A DNA stretch of 64,000 nt, taken from assembly GCA_965656785.1 (NCBI GenBank), contig CBFHLY010000007.1, positions 40,013 to 104,012 on the forward strand. The letters are read 5' to 3'. Below are positions 33,115-42,258 of this stretch, one piece after another. The position numbers and the translations under genes were made by a program. The stretch is from JALQTD01 sp965656785. Lineage in GTDB: Bacteria; Bacteroidota; Bacteroidia; Flavobacteriales_D; Sanyastnellaceae. A model generated the notes under the pieces. That model did no database searches. It was not told the DNA's origin and saw only the letters and a program-made list of their open reading frames with translations. How positions within the stretch are numbered: position 1 is the first letter of the stretch; each line of letters starts with the position of its first letter.

Positions 33115-34487
33115 AGCGATGCATAGGACTGATGGGCCTGCTGGTCTGCTGTGCGGGGGCTGCGGCCCAAAGGGCTAACGCAGACTCCACCCGGGTCGCG
33201 GCTTTGTTCGAGGAGGCCCTCGGGAATGGACAGTCGTACGAACGGTTGAGGGAATTGACCAAGGGCATTGGTCACCGGTTGAGCGGTTCCCCTGAAGCGG
33301 AAAGAGCGATGGTTTGGGGAGGGGAAGTGTTGGAGGTCAACGGGGCCGACTCGGTTTATGTCATGCCCGTGGTGGTGCCGGCGTGGACGCGGGGCACGGT
33401 TTGCTCGGCGTCCGCGGGGAACATGCCCCTTCGGGTGACCGCTTTGGGGGGTTCCGTTCCGACGCCCGATGATGCCCCCCTTACGGCGCCGTGTTTGGTC
33501 GTGCGGGGCATCGAGGAATTGGCAGAAATGCCTCGATCGGCCACGGAGGGTCGCATCATTTTGTTCAACCGTCCGATGGACCCGCTCCTCATCAACACCG
33601 GAGCCGCTTATGGCGGGGCTGTAGACCAACGCGGGCAAGGCGCCATCGCAGCGGCTAAGGCTGGCGGGGTGGCGGCTTTGGTTCGCAGCATGACCCATGC
33701 CTACGACACCATCCCGCACACCGGGGCGATGTACTATGAAGAGGGCATTCCCCGCGTTCCCGCGGCAGCGATCTCAACCGTTGATGCGCGCGAACTTACT
33801 CACCAAGTTGCTGCCGACCCGGATTTGGAAGTCACGCTGAGCATGAATTGCCGAGACCTGGGCGAGCGCGAACAGGGCAATGTGATCGGCATCCTTCGCG
33901 GATGTGAGTTTCCGGATCGGGTCATCGCACTTGGAGGCCACCTCGATTCTTGGGACATCGGAGAAGGTGCCCACGACGACGGGGCCGGAGTGGTTCACAC
34001 GCTCGAAGCGTTGCGGCTGCTCAAAGCCATCGGATATGAACCACGGCACACCCTCCATTTCGTCCTGTTCATCAACGAGGAAAACGGAAACCGAGGCGGC
34101 AAGGCGTATGCGGAGTGGGCTGCGACGAACGAAGCGGGCATTCGCGTCGTGGGTGCCATGGAATCGGATGCAGGAGGACTGGTTCCTCGGGGCTTCAGTG
34201 TGGACGCTTCACCCGAACACGTCGCGTGGTTGCAAGCCCAGCTTCCTTCCCTTGAACCCTACGGCCTCAACTCCTCACGAAGCGGATGGGCGGGCGTCGA
34301 CATTTCGCCCCTGAAGACGCACGAGCCGCGACCATTGCTCGTCGGGTTGTTGCCCGATGGTCAGCGTTACTTCGATTTTCACCACAGTGCGCGGGACGTG
34401 TTCGAAAACGTGCACAAGCGCGAGTTGGAGCTCGGAGCAGCATCGTGTGCGCTCATGTTGGTCATGATGGACCAATACCTCGAATGA
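33111..34487 (+). CDS. Exported M28-family zinc peptidase (carboxypeptidase Q-like)
   Basis: The protein has 458 residues with a signal peptide (MKRCIGLMGLLVCCAGAAAQ). A PA-type insert covers about 120-230. The zinc site is complete: GGHLDSWD (His, Asp), AHDDGAG (bridging Asp), INEENGNRGG (catalytic Glu pair), MESDAGG (Asp) and FHHSARDVFE (His). This matches the plasma glutamate carboxypeptidase/aminopeptidase group, which trims peptides outside the cytosol. Its ATG overlaps the stop of the decayed AHSA1 gene, so its translation may once have depended on that gene. Confidence 0.9.
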   Translation: MKRCIGLMGLLVCCAGAAAQRANADSTRVAALFEEALGNGQSYERLRELTKGIGHRLSGSPEAERAMVWGGEVLEVNGADSVYVMPVVVPAWTRGTVCSASAGNMPLRVTALGGSVPTPDDAPLTAPCLVVRGIEELAEMPRSATEGRIILFNRPMDPLLINTGAAYGGAVDQRGQGAIAAAKAGGVAALVRSMTHAYDTIPHTGAMYYEEGIPRVPAAAISTVDARELTHQVAADPDLEVTLSMNCRDLGEREQGNVIGILRGCEFPDRVIALGGHLDSWDIGEGAHDDGAGVVHTLEALRLLKAIGYEPRHTLHFVLFINEENGNRGGKAYAEWAATNEAGIRVVGAMESDAGGLVPRGFSVDASPEHVAWLQAQLPSLEPYGLNSSRSGWAGVDISPLKTHEPRPLLVGLLPDGQRYFDFHHSARDVFENVHKRELELGAASCALMLVMMDQYLE

Positions 34488-34495
34488 GTGAAGTG

Positions 34496-36856
34496 CTAGG
34501 AGCCACACCCTTCGCTGTAAGCGACCAAAAACTGGATCAAGTCGTTGACGTTGACCCCTCCATCGCCGTTGAGGTCGGATCTACCGCAAGGCGGTTCGGA
34601 AGCCCACGCCTCACCCGACCCGCAACCGTACACCACCAAGAATTCGGTCAAATCTGCAGTGGATACAATACCATCCGCGTTGATGTCACCTGAGCACAGC
34701 GGGGGCTGCATGCCCTCGAGCAATTCCGTCCACTGGATTTCGGCTGATTGGTAAAAGGACAACACGACGTCCTCATCGCCGTCCCCATCGACGTCGCCGA
34801 AGGCTGCGTTTTGGGGGCCACTCCCCGCTGCCAATTCCACCACCGATCCCGTCGCTGCATGGTACAAGCGCGTGCGACCGCCACCGTATTCGCTCACCAC
34901 CAAATCCGCCAAGCCGTCCCCATCGGGATCGCCCACCGTGAGACCCAAGGTGCCATTCAAGTCCGTGAAGCCCAAGCCGATGGCTTCGGCAAAGCTCCCT
35001 TGCCCATCGTTCGTGAACTGCCGAACGCCGAGTTCGTTGTAACCCACGCCGAACAGGTCCACATCCCCATCGCCGTCGGCATCGCCAATGGCCAGGTCTT
35101 GTGCACTGCTGAGCGCGAGGATTTGAGGCGATTCGAAGGCCAAAGTTTCCGGTGCGGAGCCTGCTGAGCGAAGCCAAATGCGCACGTCCCCCGAGTTTTC
35201 AAAGCACGCTGCAAGGTCAATCAAGCCGTCTCCATTGAAATCATCGGCTGCCACGGCCTCGCAGCGGCTTCCCGTATTCATCATGGCGGTGGGAGCCGAG
35301 AATTGTCCGTTGCCCACGTTCAAGGCCACCATCACAGCAGAACCTTGCCAAGCACCGGCTACGAGGTCGAGGTCGCCATCCATGTCAAGGTCGCTCAGGA
35401 CCACGTCGTCGCATCCATTGATGTTCGGTATGAGCGTATCCGAAAGGGCAAGGGCGCCACTTCCATCGTTCCGCAGGCCCACGACGCGGTCGCCGTTGTA
35501 ATCCGAGACCACCGCATCGAGGTCACCGTCTCCGTCGTAATCGGCGAGGACCACGTCGTAGCCGAAGTACGTGCCCGTGGGGACGTACTGCACTTCCCAA
35601 CCGCCGCCCGGTTGAGAGAACGCCACGTTCAGGTACTCTGGGCCGCCACCGAACACATTCGTCCCCTGCACCATGGCCGCGGCGTCGGCGAGCCCATCGC
35701 CATTCAGGTCACCGACCGCCACGTTGCGGACATACTGCAATCCTTCGAGGATGGGATGGTAATCGGAAGGGGCGCCGGTGGCATCGAAATTCCGCCAGCC
35801 GATTTGGCCTCGGGAACGCGAAGCCGTCAGCATCTCCGCCACGCCGTCCCCGTCGACATCTGCCAACGCCACGTCGAGGGCTTGCGGGACGTTGAACTCG
35901 ATGGGATTTGGGAGGAAACCACCGGCACCATCGCCGAGGATGAGGCCGCATTCGCTCGATGTTTGGGCCGCCACGGCGATGTCCAAGTGGCCGTCGCCGT
36001 TGGCGTCCGCGAGGTCGAACTGCTGGGCTTTGGCGAACAGCCCCAAGGTGTCGGGCGGAGAACCGTCGTTGTGCCAGCGGATGACATACGTGTCGTCGAC
36101 ACCGAGGACGAGGTCGGTGGTGGTTCCATTCGGCAAGGCCATGACGGCGGAGAGTTTGCCAAAATCGGCTACGATTTGGTCTTCAGCAAAGCCCCCTTCC
36201 CCATCGCCATAGCGCACGCTCAACGTGCCCCACGTGTACGAGCCCACCATCCAATCGGTCGCGCCATCGGCGTTCCAATCGGCGAACAGCACCACCGCCG
36301 CACCCGCAAGTTGCATGGGCGTTTCGAACTCAGAAACCGCGCCCGATCCTGCGCCGAGCAAAAGCACCACCTCCCCGGATTGCGAATCCGCATAGGTCAC
36401 ATCCAGGTGCCCATCGCCGTTCACGTCAGCGATGTCGAGCCGAAAGGGATTGGGGCTGGCGCGCAAATGCACCGGTTCGGTCAACGAGCCGTCCTCCAAC
36501 TGTTCGAGGAACACCAGCCCGCCTTCCTCGCACGCAATCAGATCCATGCGCCCGTCGTCGTTCCAATCCACCACCTGGAAGTCGTTCCAATCGTCCCCCA
36601 TGGCCGCAGGGTCAAACAATTTCACCCAGCCAAAGGCCCCGGGTGCGGTTTGTTCAAACCAGGCCAACTGGTTGTTGCCATTCGCAGCCGCGATGACATC
36701 GAGGTCACCATCGGAATCGAAATCAGCCCATTCCACCGTGCCCGCGGAAATGAGCCGGTCCACCACGCGCTCTGCAGGTGCGAAAACAGGCGATTCTCCT
36801 TGGCCCAAAGCCAAAGTCGGCGCGCACATCAGCGCGATGATTGGAAAACGAAGCAT
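34496..36856 (-). CDS. Exported FG-GAP/VCBS repeat protein with dockerin-like tail
   Basis: The protein has 786 residues. ATG 36856 gives a signal peptide (MLRFPIIALMCAPTLALGQ). Almost the whole body is FG-GAP/VCBS-type repeats with Asp-rich loops (DFDSDGDLDVI, DVDGDGVAEML, DYDGDGDLDAV), a beta-propeller-like fold that binds calcium. The last 65 residues hold two dockerin-like calcium loops (GDINADGIVSTADLTEFL and SDLNGDGGVNVNDLIQFL). The same tail type ends the GH16 enzyme. The role is probably surface binding. It converges with the M28 peptidase gene, eight bases apart. Confidence 0.85.
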   Translation of the reverse strand: MLRFPIIALMCAPTLALGQGESPVFAPAERVVDRLISAGTVEWADFDSDGDLDVIAAANGNNQLAWFEQTAPGAFGWVKLFDPAAMGDDWNDFQVVDWNDDGRMDLIACEEGGLVFLEQLEDGSLTEPVHLRASPNPFRLDIADVNGDGHLDVTYADSQSGEVVLLLGAGSGAVSEFETPMQLAGAAVVLFADWNADGATDWMVGSYTWGTLSVRYGDGEGGFAEDQIVADFGKLSAVMALPNGTTTDLVLGVDDTYVIRWHNDGSPPDTLGLFAKAQQFDLADANGDGHLDIAVAAQTSSECGLILGDGAGGFLPNPIEFNVPQALDVALADVDGDGVAEMLTASRSRGQIGWRNFDATGAPSDYHPILEGLQYVRNVAVGDLNGDGLADAAAMVQGTNVFGGGPEYLNVAFSQPGGGWEVQYVPTGTYFGYDVVLADYDGDGDLDAVVSDYNGDRVVGLRNDGSGALALSDTLIPNINGCDDVVLSDLDMDGDLDLVAGAWQGSAVMVALNVGNGQFSAPTAMMNTGSRCEAVAADDFNGDGLIDLAACFENSGDVRIWLRSAGSAPETLAFESPQILALSSAQDLAIGDADGDGDVDLFGVGYNELGVRQFTNDGQGSFAEAIGLGFTDLNGTLGLTVGDPDGDGLADLVVSEYGGGRTRLYHAATGSVVELAAGSGPQNAAFGDVDGDGDEDVVLSFYQSAEIQWTELLEGMQPPLCSGDINADGIVSTADLTEFLVVYGCGSGEAWASEPPCGRSDLNGDGGVNVNDLIQFLVAYSEGCGS

Positions 36857-36859
36857 GCT

Positions 36860-36867
36860 CAAAATTA
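36860..36867 (-). promoter_or_regulatory. TAnnTTTG box three bases before ATG
   Basis: On the minus strand TAATTTTG is followed by AGC and then the ATG of the FG-GAP gene. The exact -7 consensus this close to the start codon predicts a leaderless or near-leaderless mRNA. Confidence 0.6.
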
Positions 36868-36907
36868 CGAGGCCCCTGCCCCCAACACAAGCCCGAAGCG
36901 ATGGCAA

Positions 36908-37810
36908 TCAGCACCAGAAGTGTGCGGCCAAACGGAACGTCTCGACGTGAGCGTCGACGATGTGCCGGAGTTCGGGAGAGTACCCCCCGCCCATCGCACA
37001 CACCACCGGAACGCCATGCCGCCAGCAGCGCTCAAGGACTTCGCGATCCCGGTCGCGGCACCCTTCACGGGTCAAGGCCAGGCGGCCGAGCTTGTCCGAG
37101 GCGAGGACGTCGACGCCGCACTGGTAGAGCACAAGGTCCGGCTCCACGGCATCGAATAGTCGCGGAAGGTGGTGCCGCAACTGCCCCAAGTAATGCGCGT
37201 CGTCGCAGCCGTCGGGCAACGGCACGTCGAGGTCGCTGCGTTCCTTGCGCAGCGGATAATTCGAGGCGCCGTGCATGGAAAAGGTGAACACGCGGGGTTC
37301 GTGGGCGCACATCGCCGCCGTTCCATTGCCTTGGTGCACGTCGAGGTCGACGATGAGGATTTGGCTTGCAAGCCCTTCATTTAAAATTAGTTGCGCAGTC
37401 AAGGCCAAATCATTCAACAGGCAAAACCCCTCACCCCGATCCCGAAAAGCGTGGTGCGTCCCCCCGGCCACATTCAAGGCCACGCCCCCTCCAGCAAGCG
37501 CATGCCGCGCGCATTCCAAAGTGCCTCCAGCAATCAGCACCTCCCGTTCCACCAGCGCGCGCGACCACGGAAACCCCGTCCGACGCACCTCCGCACGGGA
37601 CAATTCCCCAGCCTGCAACCGCGTCCAATACCCCGCATCGTGAACCGCGTGCACCTGGGCATCCGACAACGGCTTGGGCGCAAAGAAGTCCCGCTCCGCC
37701 GCGATGCCTTCGTAACGAAGCTGTTGCGGAATCAACTCGTACTTCGCCATCGGAAAGCGGTGACCGGGTGGCAGCGAATGGGCATACGACGGATTCCAAG
37801 CGATGCGCAT
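36908..37810 (-). CDS. Histone deacetylase-family zinc amidohydrolase
   Basis: The protein has 300 residues. ATG 37810 overlaps the upstream stop (TGATG). Family blocks are GGTHHAFRDRGEGFCLLND (active-site His pair and ring), LIVDLDVHQGNGTA (zinc ligands Asp, His), LYQCGVDVLASDKLGRL (third ligand) and AMGGGYSPEL (catalytic Tyr). The layout resembles class IV-like and acetoin-utilisation-type bacterial members. Such enzymes remove acetyl or related groups from lysine or small amines in the cytosol. The natural substrate is unknown. It is the third gene after the two PH-domain membrane proteins. Confidence 0.92.
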   Translation of the reverse strand: MRIAWNPSYAHSLPPGHRFPMAKYELIPQQLRYEGIAAERDFFAPKPLSDAQVHAVHDAGYWTRLQAGELSRAEVRRTGFPWSRALVEREVLIAGGTLECARHALAGGGVALNVAGGTHHAFRDRGEGFCLLNDLALTAQLILNEGLASQILIVDLDVHQGNGTAAMCAHEPRVFTFSMHGASNYPLRKERSDLDVPLPDGCDDAHYLGQLRHHLPRLFDAVEPDLVLYQCGVDVLASDKLGRLALTREGCRDRDREVLERCWRHGVPVVCAMGGGYSPELRHIVDAHVETFRLAAHFWC

Positions 37811-39267
37811 CACATCCAGGGCTCAGATGAGGTTTCGACCGCGTGCAAGATGCGGTCGGCAAAGGACCGGGCTTCGCGCTCGAGCAAGAACGACAGCCGA
37901 ATGGAGCCTGCGGCCGTGTGCAAGATGAGGTGGGCGATTCCGCGGTGTGCGTGCCAAAACGCCTGCCGCACTTCCACGCGCTGCACCTGATGGAATTGCG
38001 TCATCGTGGTGGTCCGTTTCCACCAGCCGCGCTGGGAGGCCAAGGCCGAATCCGATAGGCGCACCATTCGACTCGCGACGTATCGGTGTGCCACCCAACC
38101 GCCCCACAACACGAGGCCTGCTCCGAAGATCACATTCCCTGCGGAGAACGGGGTGATCACCTGCCACATCCCTGCTGCCGCCCACCACGGCATCCAACGG
38201 ACCCAACGCAACGCAGCGACGGGCCGAAGCACCGGCGGTGCGTCCCGGCTCCATCCCGGGAAAAGCAGTTCGTCCAACGTTTGACGCTGCTGCCTTTCCA
38301 CCCCCGGAATGGTCAGCCGTTGCTCTCGGCCCGGTTCCGCCGAGCCGGCGCGCGCCTGGGACCAAAGGAGCGATTCGAATCCGAGCCATCGGCTCAGCGG
38401 TGTGTCGGACCACGTGGCGGTTTGAATTTTGGAACGCTCGATGGTGAAGGCAAAGCGGCGAAGCAGGCCGGCTTGAACGTGGAATCGCTGCCGGGATTTG
38501 GCCTTCAACGTCAAACCGAAATGCTTCAAAAAAACCACGGAAAAGGAGGCCAATGTACCTACCAGGACGGCGAAAACAAGCGCGGGAAACCACAAAATGA
38601 AGCTGAGCGTGGTCACCACGATCGGGAGCCACCAAGGCAACCAATCCATGAACCACTCCAACGCCCCATCGACTTGACTCAACAGCGCAAACGGCGCCGA
38701 AAGCGCGATCAAACCATTGCGCAAGTGGTTCTGAGCCAATGAAATGCGAACGAGTTGTCGCCAGTCGAGTTGAAGAAGGGACTCGGGTTCTTCCACGGTG
38801 GTGGGGCGGCCCCCCGGTGCAATGGCGTTGCGCAAGGCCTCTGCGTCCCCCCAATTCAACGCTAGGAATTCCAGTTCATTCCCCTTCGTTCCTGCGGTGT
38901 CGATGGTCAAGCCCGTCAAGCCGAGGATGCGCTGAAGGGCCCCTTGGCTGAGTTGTACGGCTTGGATGCGATCGAATGGAATGACCGTCCGTTTGCGAAG
39001 GAACACCCCCGATTTCACGTGCAAGGCACCTGGGCGGAGTCGGAATTTGAACCGCCAATGTTCCATCAGGGTATAGCCCAACAGCAGCACCCCGGCGCCC
39101 ATCATCGCCAGCACGCCATATCGAGGTAAGGCCTCACCCCGCAGCCACAGCGGAAGGAGCAGCGGCCAGAACGACTTCGCCACCCGCACGACGTTCCGAA
39201 CCGTGAGCAAGATGACCCCCAGGCTGTGCTGGCGATTCCACCGTTGGAAATCAATCCGCTGTGCCAT
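37810..39267 (-). CDS. Bacterial PH-domain membrane protein, YdbT-like
   Basis: The protein has 485 residues. ATG 39267 overlaps the YdbS-like gene by 17 bases. It has paired transmembrane helices alternating with three bPH_2 (DUF304) domains. Repeat signatures are GALHVKSGVFLRKRTVIPFDRIQAV, here broken after its Phe-Leu-Arg, with matching FHVQAGLLRRFAFTIERSKIQ and DSALASQRGWWKRTTTM elements. YdbS/YdbT pairs are common in many bacteria and their exact role is unclear. Membrane organisation or protection against certain bacteriocins has been reported for homologues. Confidence 0.85.
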   Translation of the reverse strand: MAQRIDFQRWNRQHSLGVILLTVRNVVRVAKSFWPLLLPLWLRGEALPRYGVLAMMGAGVLLLGYTLMEHWRFKFRLRPGALHVKSGVFLRKRTVIPFDRIQAVQLSQGALQRILGLTGLTIDTAGTKGNELEFLALNWGDAEALRNAIAPGGRPTTVEEPESLLQLDWRQLVRISLAQNHLRNGLIALSAPFALLSQVDGALEWFMDWLPWWLPIVVTTLSFILWFPALVFAVLVGTLASFSVVFLKHFGLTLKAKSRQRFHVQAGLLRRFAFTIERSKIQTATWSDTPLSRWLGFESLLWSQARAGSAEPGREQRLTIPGVERQQRQTLDELLFPGWSRDAPPVLRPVAALRWVRWMPWWAAAGMWQVITPFSAGNVIFGAGLVLWGGWVAHRYVASRMVRLSDSALASQRGWWKRTTTMTQFHQVQRVEVRQAFWHAHRGIAHLILHTAAGSIRLSFLLEREARSFADRILHAVETSSEPWM

Positions 39268-39769
39268 CTTGCAAAATCGCAGTGCGCAACGCATGAGCGG
39301 TTTCCGCCTTCAGCCCAGGAATGCTCAGGTTCGCACCGGAACTGCCGGCCGTGTAAATGCGCAAGGTGCTCAGTCCCAGCCAGCGATCGAGCGGAGTGCG
39401 GTGCACTTCGCTGTGCTGAATGCGCGCGAGCGGCACCGTCACTTGCGTGCGAATGAGCCAGCCGCGCTGAAAGGTCAAATCGTGTTCCCGCAACAGAAAC
39501 CCCATGCGTTTGTACCCCCGATCGGCCAGCAGCACGCCCCACCCCGCAATCAAGGCCCCCGCTAGCGCCGCCCCAAATCCCGCCCATCGCGGAATGACGT
39601 CGTCCGACAGGCTCAGCCACACCACCACCCCTGCCCCCATCATCAACACCAAACTCGCCATCGCCGCAACCACCATTCGCTGCGTTCGATACGCACGTGG
39701 CAGGGATTCGAATGCTCCCAGCGGCATCCGGGGCACAGCACCCACCGGTCGAACATCGTTGCTGAACAT
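39251..39769 (-). CDS. Bacterial PH-domain membrane protein, YdbS-like
   Basis: The protein has 172 residues with the start at ATG 39769 (MFSNDVRPVGAVPRMPL). It has two transmembrane helices (about 35-57 and 62-83) followed by one bPH_2 domain (LTFQRGWLIRTQVTVPLARI, then LGLSTLRIYTAGSSG). It is the first gene of the YdbS-YdbT-deacetylase unit. A longer open frame upstream of this ATG runs antisense to the sigma-factor gene and is not coding. Confidence 0.85.
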   Translation of the reverse strand: MFSNDVRPVGAVPRMPLGAFESLPRAYRTQRMVVAAMASLVLMMGAGVVVWLSLSDDVIPRWAGFGAALAGALIAGWGVLLADRGYKRMGFLLREHDLTFQRGWLIRTQVTVPLARIQHSEVHRTPLDRWLGLSTLRIYTAGSSGANLSIPGLKAETAHALRTAILQDGTAD

Positions 39770-39880
39770 GCCCGCAAGATAGAACCCATCCTGCGTCGGC
39801 CCCGCATGCACCGAGCATGCAAGAGGCTTGAAAAATTTCGCATTCCTGTAACTATTGGTGCAGTTTTGCGTCCCGTGAGC

Positions 39881-40360
39881 ATGGACGAACAGCATTTCGC
39901 AAATTTGGTAGACGAGCACGCCGATGGGCTGTACCGCTTCGCGCTGTCCATGTTGCACGAAGAAGCTGCTGCGGAAGATGCCGTTCAGGATGCCTTCGAG
40001 GGGTTGTGGCGCAAGCGGAATCGCGTGGATTTGGCCAAAACCAAAAGCTACCTCTTCACCACCGTCCACAACCACTGCATCGACGTCATCCGCCGCCAGC
40101 GGCCGCACTTCGCTGCAGAAACGGCGAACCTTGTGGCCTTGGAAGCGGAGCCCTACGATTTGCAAGCTCACCTGCATGAGGGCCTCGCCACCTTGCCGGA
40201 GAAGCAACAGTCGATGGTGCTGCTTCGGGACTACGAGGGCTACAGCTACGCCGAGATTGCGGCGATTACGCAATCCACCCTCGAAACCGTGAAGGTTTCC
40301 ATTTTCCGAGCCAGGAGGGCATTGCGCGCTTATTTGGGGTCCATTGAAAACGTGCGGTGA
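39881..40360 (+). CDS. ECF-type RNA polymerase sigma factor
   Basis: The protein has 159 residues with the start at ATG 39881 (MDEQHFANLVDEHADGLYRF). Region 2 includes EDAVQDAFEGLWRKRNRVD and the DNA-melting segment (SYLFTTVHNHCIDVIRRQ). Region 4 includes LPEKQQSMVLLRDYEGYSYAEIAAI and the helix-turn-helix recognition helix. Sigma 1.1 and region 3 are absent, as in all ECF factors. A TTG (39828-39830) 18 bases before a TAACTATTG (from 39849) is a possible promoter. The next gene follows after one base and encodes a likely anti-sigma partner. Confidence 0.92.
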   Translation: MDEQHFANLVDEHADGLYRFALSMLHEEAAAEDAVQDAFEGLWRKRNRVDLAKTKSYLFTTVHNHCIDVIRRQRPHFAAETANLVALEAEPYDLQAHLHEGLATLPEKQQSMVLLRDYEGYSYAEIAAITQSTLETVKVSIFRARRALRAYLGSIENVR

Positions 40361-40361
40361 C

Positions 40362-41081
40362 ATGGAACAACCCTCGCTTCACCGCACACACCGTTCAGGT
40401 CCTGCTCGCTCATTCGTTGAGGGCCTGAAGCGCATTCCAGAGAACTCGGATTGGAAAGCCCCGTTGCGCAACATTCCCTACGAACACTACCTCGACCCGG
40501 AATCGCGTCCCGGCGCAAGGGAGGATTTCAAGGCCCAACTGAAGCGCTTTCCAGCAAAATCGAAGGTGCTGCCCCTGGCTTGGCTGGTGGCGGCAGCGGC
40601 AGCAGGGCTGGGACTCGTGTCAGTGCTTTGGAGTCCCAACGATCCGGTCATTGAAATCGAGCCCATCGCCCACGTTGAGCGCATGCCCGCTGCTCCGGTT
40701 CCGTTGGCCCAAGTTGCCCTCACTACCGTACCAAGTGCGCTGCCCGAAAGAGCCATCCGATTTGCACCGAGCACATCTCCTGTTCCGTTGGAGGTCAGCC
40801 CTGATCCGATGACCGCCCGGTTCGCCGAACCCCTGGCCACCCTCCCTTGGAGTGCCGATTTGATTCAGTCCGCAGAGCCGGTGGTGGCAGAAGAACGCAG
40901 CGCCTCGATGCGCGACAACGCTGCGCTTCGCGCGCGGTTTTCCCAAACGGGGGAACACCTGCTTGCTCGAAGTGGTGGGAAATGGGGTTGGTCCATCGGC
41001 CCCGCAAATGACCCTGTCCGATTCAGGGTGTATGCGAATAAAAGTCAATGGGTTGCACTCCGCAGGAAAGCCGGAAGGTAA
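40362..41081 (+). CDS. Single-pass membrane protein, candidate anti-sigma factor
   Basis: The protein has 239 residues with the start at ATG 40362, one base after the sigma-factor stop. It has about 65 cytosolic residues rich in charge, one transmembrane helix (VLPLAWLVAAAAAGLGLVSV, about residues 70-89) and a Pro/Ala-rich periplasmic part with a short C-terminal globular segment. This is the topology of an anti-sigma factor. No zinc ZAS motif or FecR domain is visible, so the assignment rests on position and topology. The body is not recognised. Confidence 0.75.
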   Translation: MEQPSLHRTHRSGPARSFVEGLKRIPENSDWKAPLRNIPYEHYLDPESRPGAREDFKAQLKRFPAKSKVLPLAWLVAAAAAGLGLVSVLWSPNDPVIEIEPIAHVERMPAAPVPLAQVALTTVPSALPERAIRFAPSTSPVPLEVSPDPMTARFAEPLATLPWSADLIQSAEPVVAEERSASMRDNAALRARFSQTGEHLLARSGGKWGWSIGPANDPVRFRVYANKSQWVALRRKAGR

Positions 41082-41121
41082 CTTTTTTCTCCCGCCGTCG
41101 TCCCAATCCAAAATCCACATC

Positions 41122-42195
41122 ATGAAGCACTTGATTGCCTGTACCGTCGCCTTATTCGCATCGTTTGGAACCATGGCCCAGGTCCCCGTCGAGGACACCC
41201 TTGCACTGGAATTGGAGCGCGCCTTGAACTCATTGGACTCGAACATTGCGGCGAGCCTTCCTGAACAGTTCACAAATGCTTTGTTTCGGTTGATTACGGT
41301 GTCCATGGAAGAGGCCGCCAAAGAGATGGAGGAAGCGGCGAAAGAACTCCACTTGGAAGTGTTACCCAATGAGGGTTCTGGCGGGGTCACGGTGGTATCG
41401 GGTGCGCGGGACGGTGAATTGGTGCGCACGGAAAGCGAGCTGGTGTTGGTGAATGGAACGGATTCGCTGACGCTCGAAGACCGATCGCTGAATGACCTGC
41501 TCGACTTGGAGGAAGTGGAAGAACCCAAAGACCCGGGCCATGTCGGGTATTGGAAAGGTGGGGGGCTGGGATCTGTTTTGCTGACCAACCGCCCCAACCC
41601 CGGAAACCTCAACGGCATGGAGTTGCTGGACTCTCCGTTTGACCTGCAGACGAGCAATGCACTCAGCAGTTGGAACATCCAACTCAATCCTTACGAATAC
41701 CGGCAGCCCCTCATCGGCGATGCCGTCGGCATCACGACGGGGGTGGGATTCGATTGGTGGCGGTTCAATGTCAGCCCCAAAACGGTGCTGACCCGTTCAG
41801 AAACCGGGGCCATCGCTCTTGCGGCGGATACCACCAACCAAGTCCGTCGAAATCACCTGAGCCTTACCTATCTGCGCATCCCTTTGCTGCTGAGTTTGCG
41901 CACGCAATCCGATCCAGAAAGCGCCCTCCACATCGAGTGCGGTGTGGTCGGGGGCATTCGGTTGCACAACCAGTACGTTCGCAAGTACAGCGACTCCGAA
42001 TCGAATTACGTGGACAAGGTCAAAGGATTTGGCATGAACCCGCTCCAATTGAACGCACGCTTGGTCTTAGGTTATGGAGAATTCAGTGTGTTCGCTGAAG
42101 TTCCGTTCCGTCCCCTTTGGAAGGAGGCTGCAATCAGCGGCAACCCGCTGATTTATCCGGTGACACTTGGCATCAAATTCATGGATTTCGATTGA
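41122..42195 (+). CDS. Outer-membrane beta-barrel-type protein
   Basis: The protein has 357 residues with the start at ATG 41122 and signal peptide MKHLIACTVALFASFGTMAQ. Helical, Glu-rich residues about 25-80 may form a coiled coil in the periplasm. The second half alternates in the way of a small barrel (TGVGFDWWRFNVSPKTVL, LSLTYLRIPLLLSLRTQ, LNARLVLGYGEFSVFAEVPF) and ends with an amphipathic strand, LGIKFMDFD. It is the third gene of the sigma/anti-sigma unit and may be the envelope component whose state is sensed, or the target. Confidence 0.8.
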   Translation: MKHLIACTVALFASFGTMAQVPVEDTLALELERALNSLDSNIAASLPEQFTNALFRLITVSMEEAAKEMEEAAKELHLEVLPNEGSGGVTVVSGARDGELVRTESELVLVNGTDSLTLEDRSLNDLLDLEEVEEPKDPGHVGYWKGGGLGSVLLTNRPNPGNLNGMELLDSPFDLQTSNALSSWNIQLNPYEYRQPLIGDAVGITTGVGFDWWRFNVSPKTVLTRSETGAIALAADTTNQVRRNHLSLTYLRIPLLLSLRTQSDPESALHIECGVVGGIRLHNQYVRKYSDSESNYVDKVKGFGMNPLQLNARLVLGYGEFSVFAEVPFRPLWKEAAISGNPLIYPVTLGIKFMDFD

Positions 42196-42258
42196 ATCCA
42201 TCGCTGGTCCACTTTCGTTGAATGCAACCAAGGGGGGATCGGAAACGTAAATGGTTAC

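Noticed and set aside
35303..37159. A 618-codon open frame antisense to the FG-GAP gene
   Set aside because: It is a shadow of Asp/Gly-rich repeats on the other strand; translation is His/Arg-rich with no domain.
39770..40363. A long N-terminal extension of the YdbS-like protein
   Set aside because: It runs antisense to the sigma factor gene; ATG 39769 gives the normal family length.
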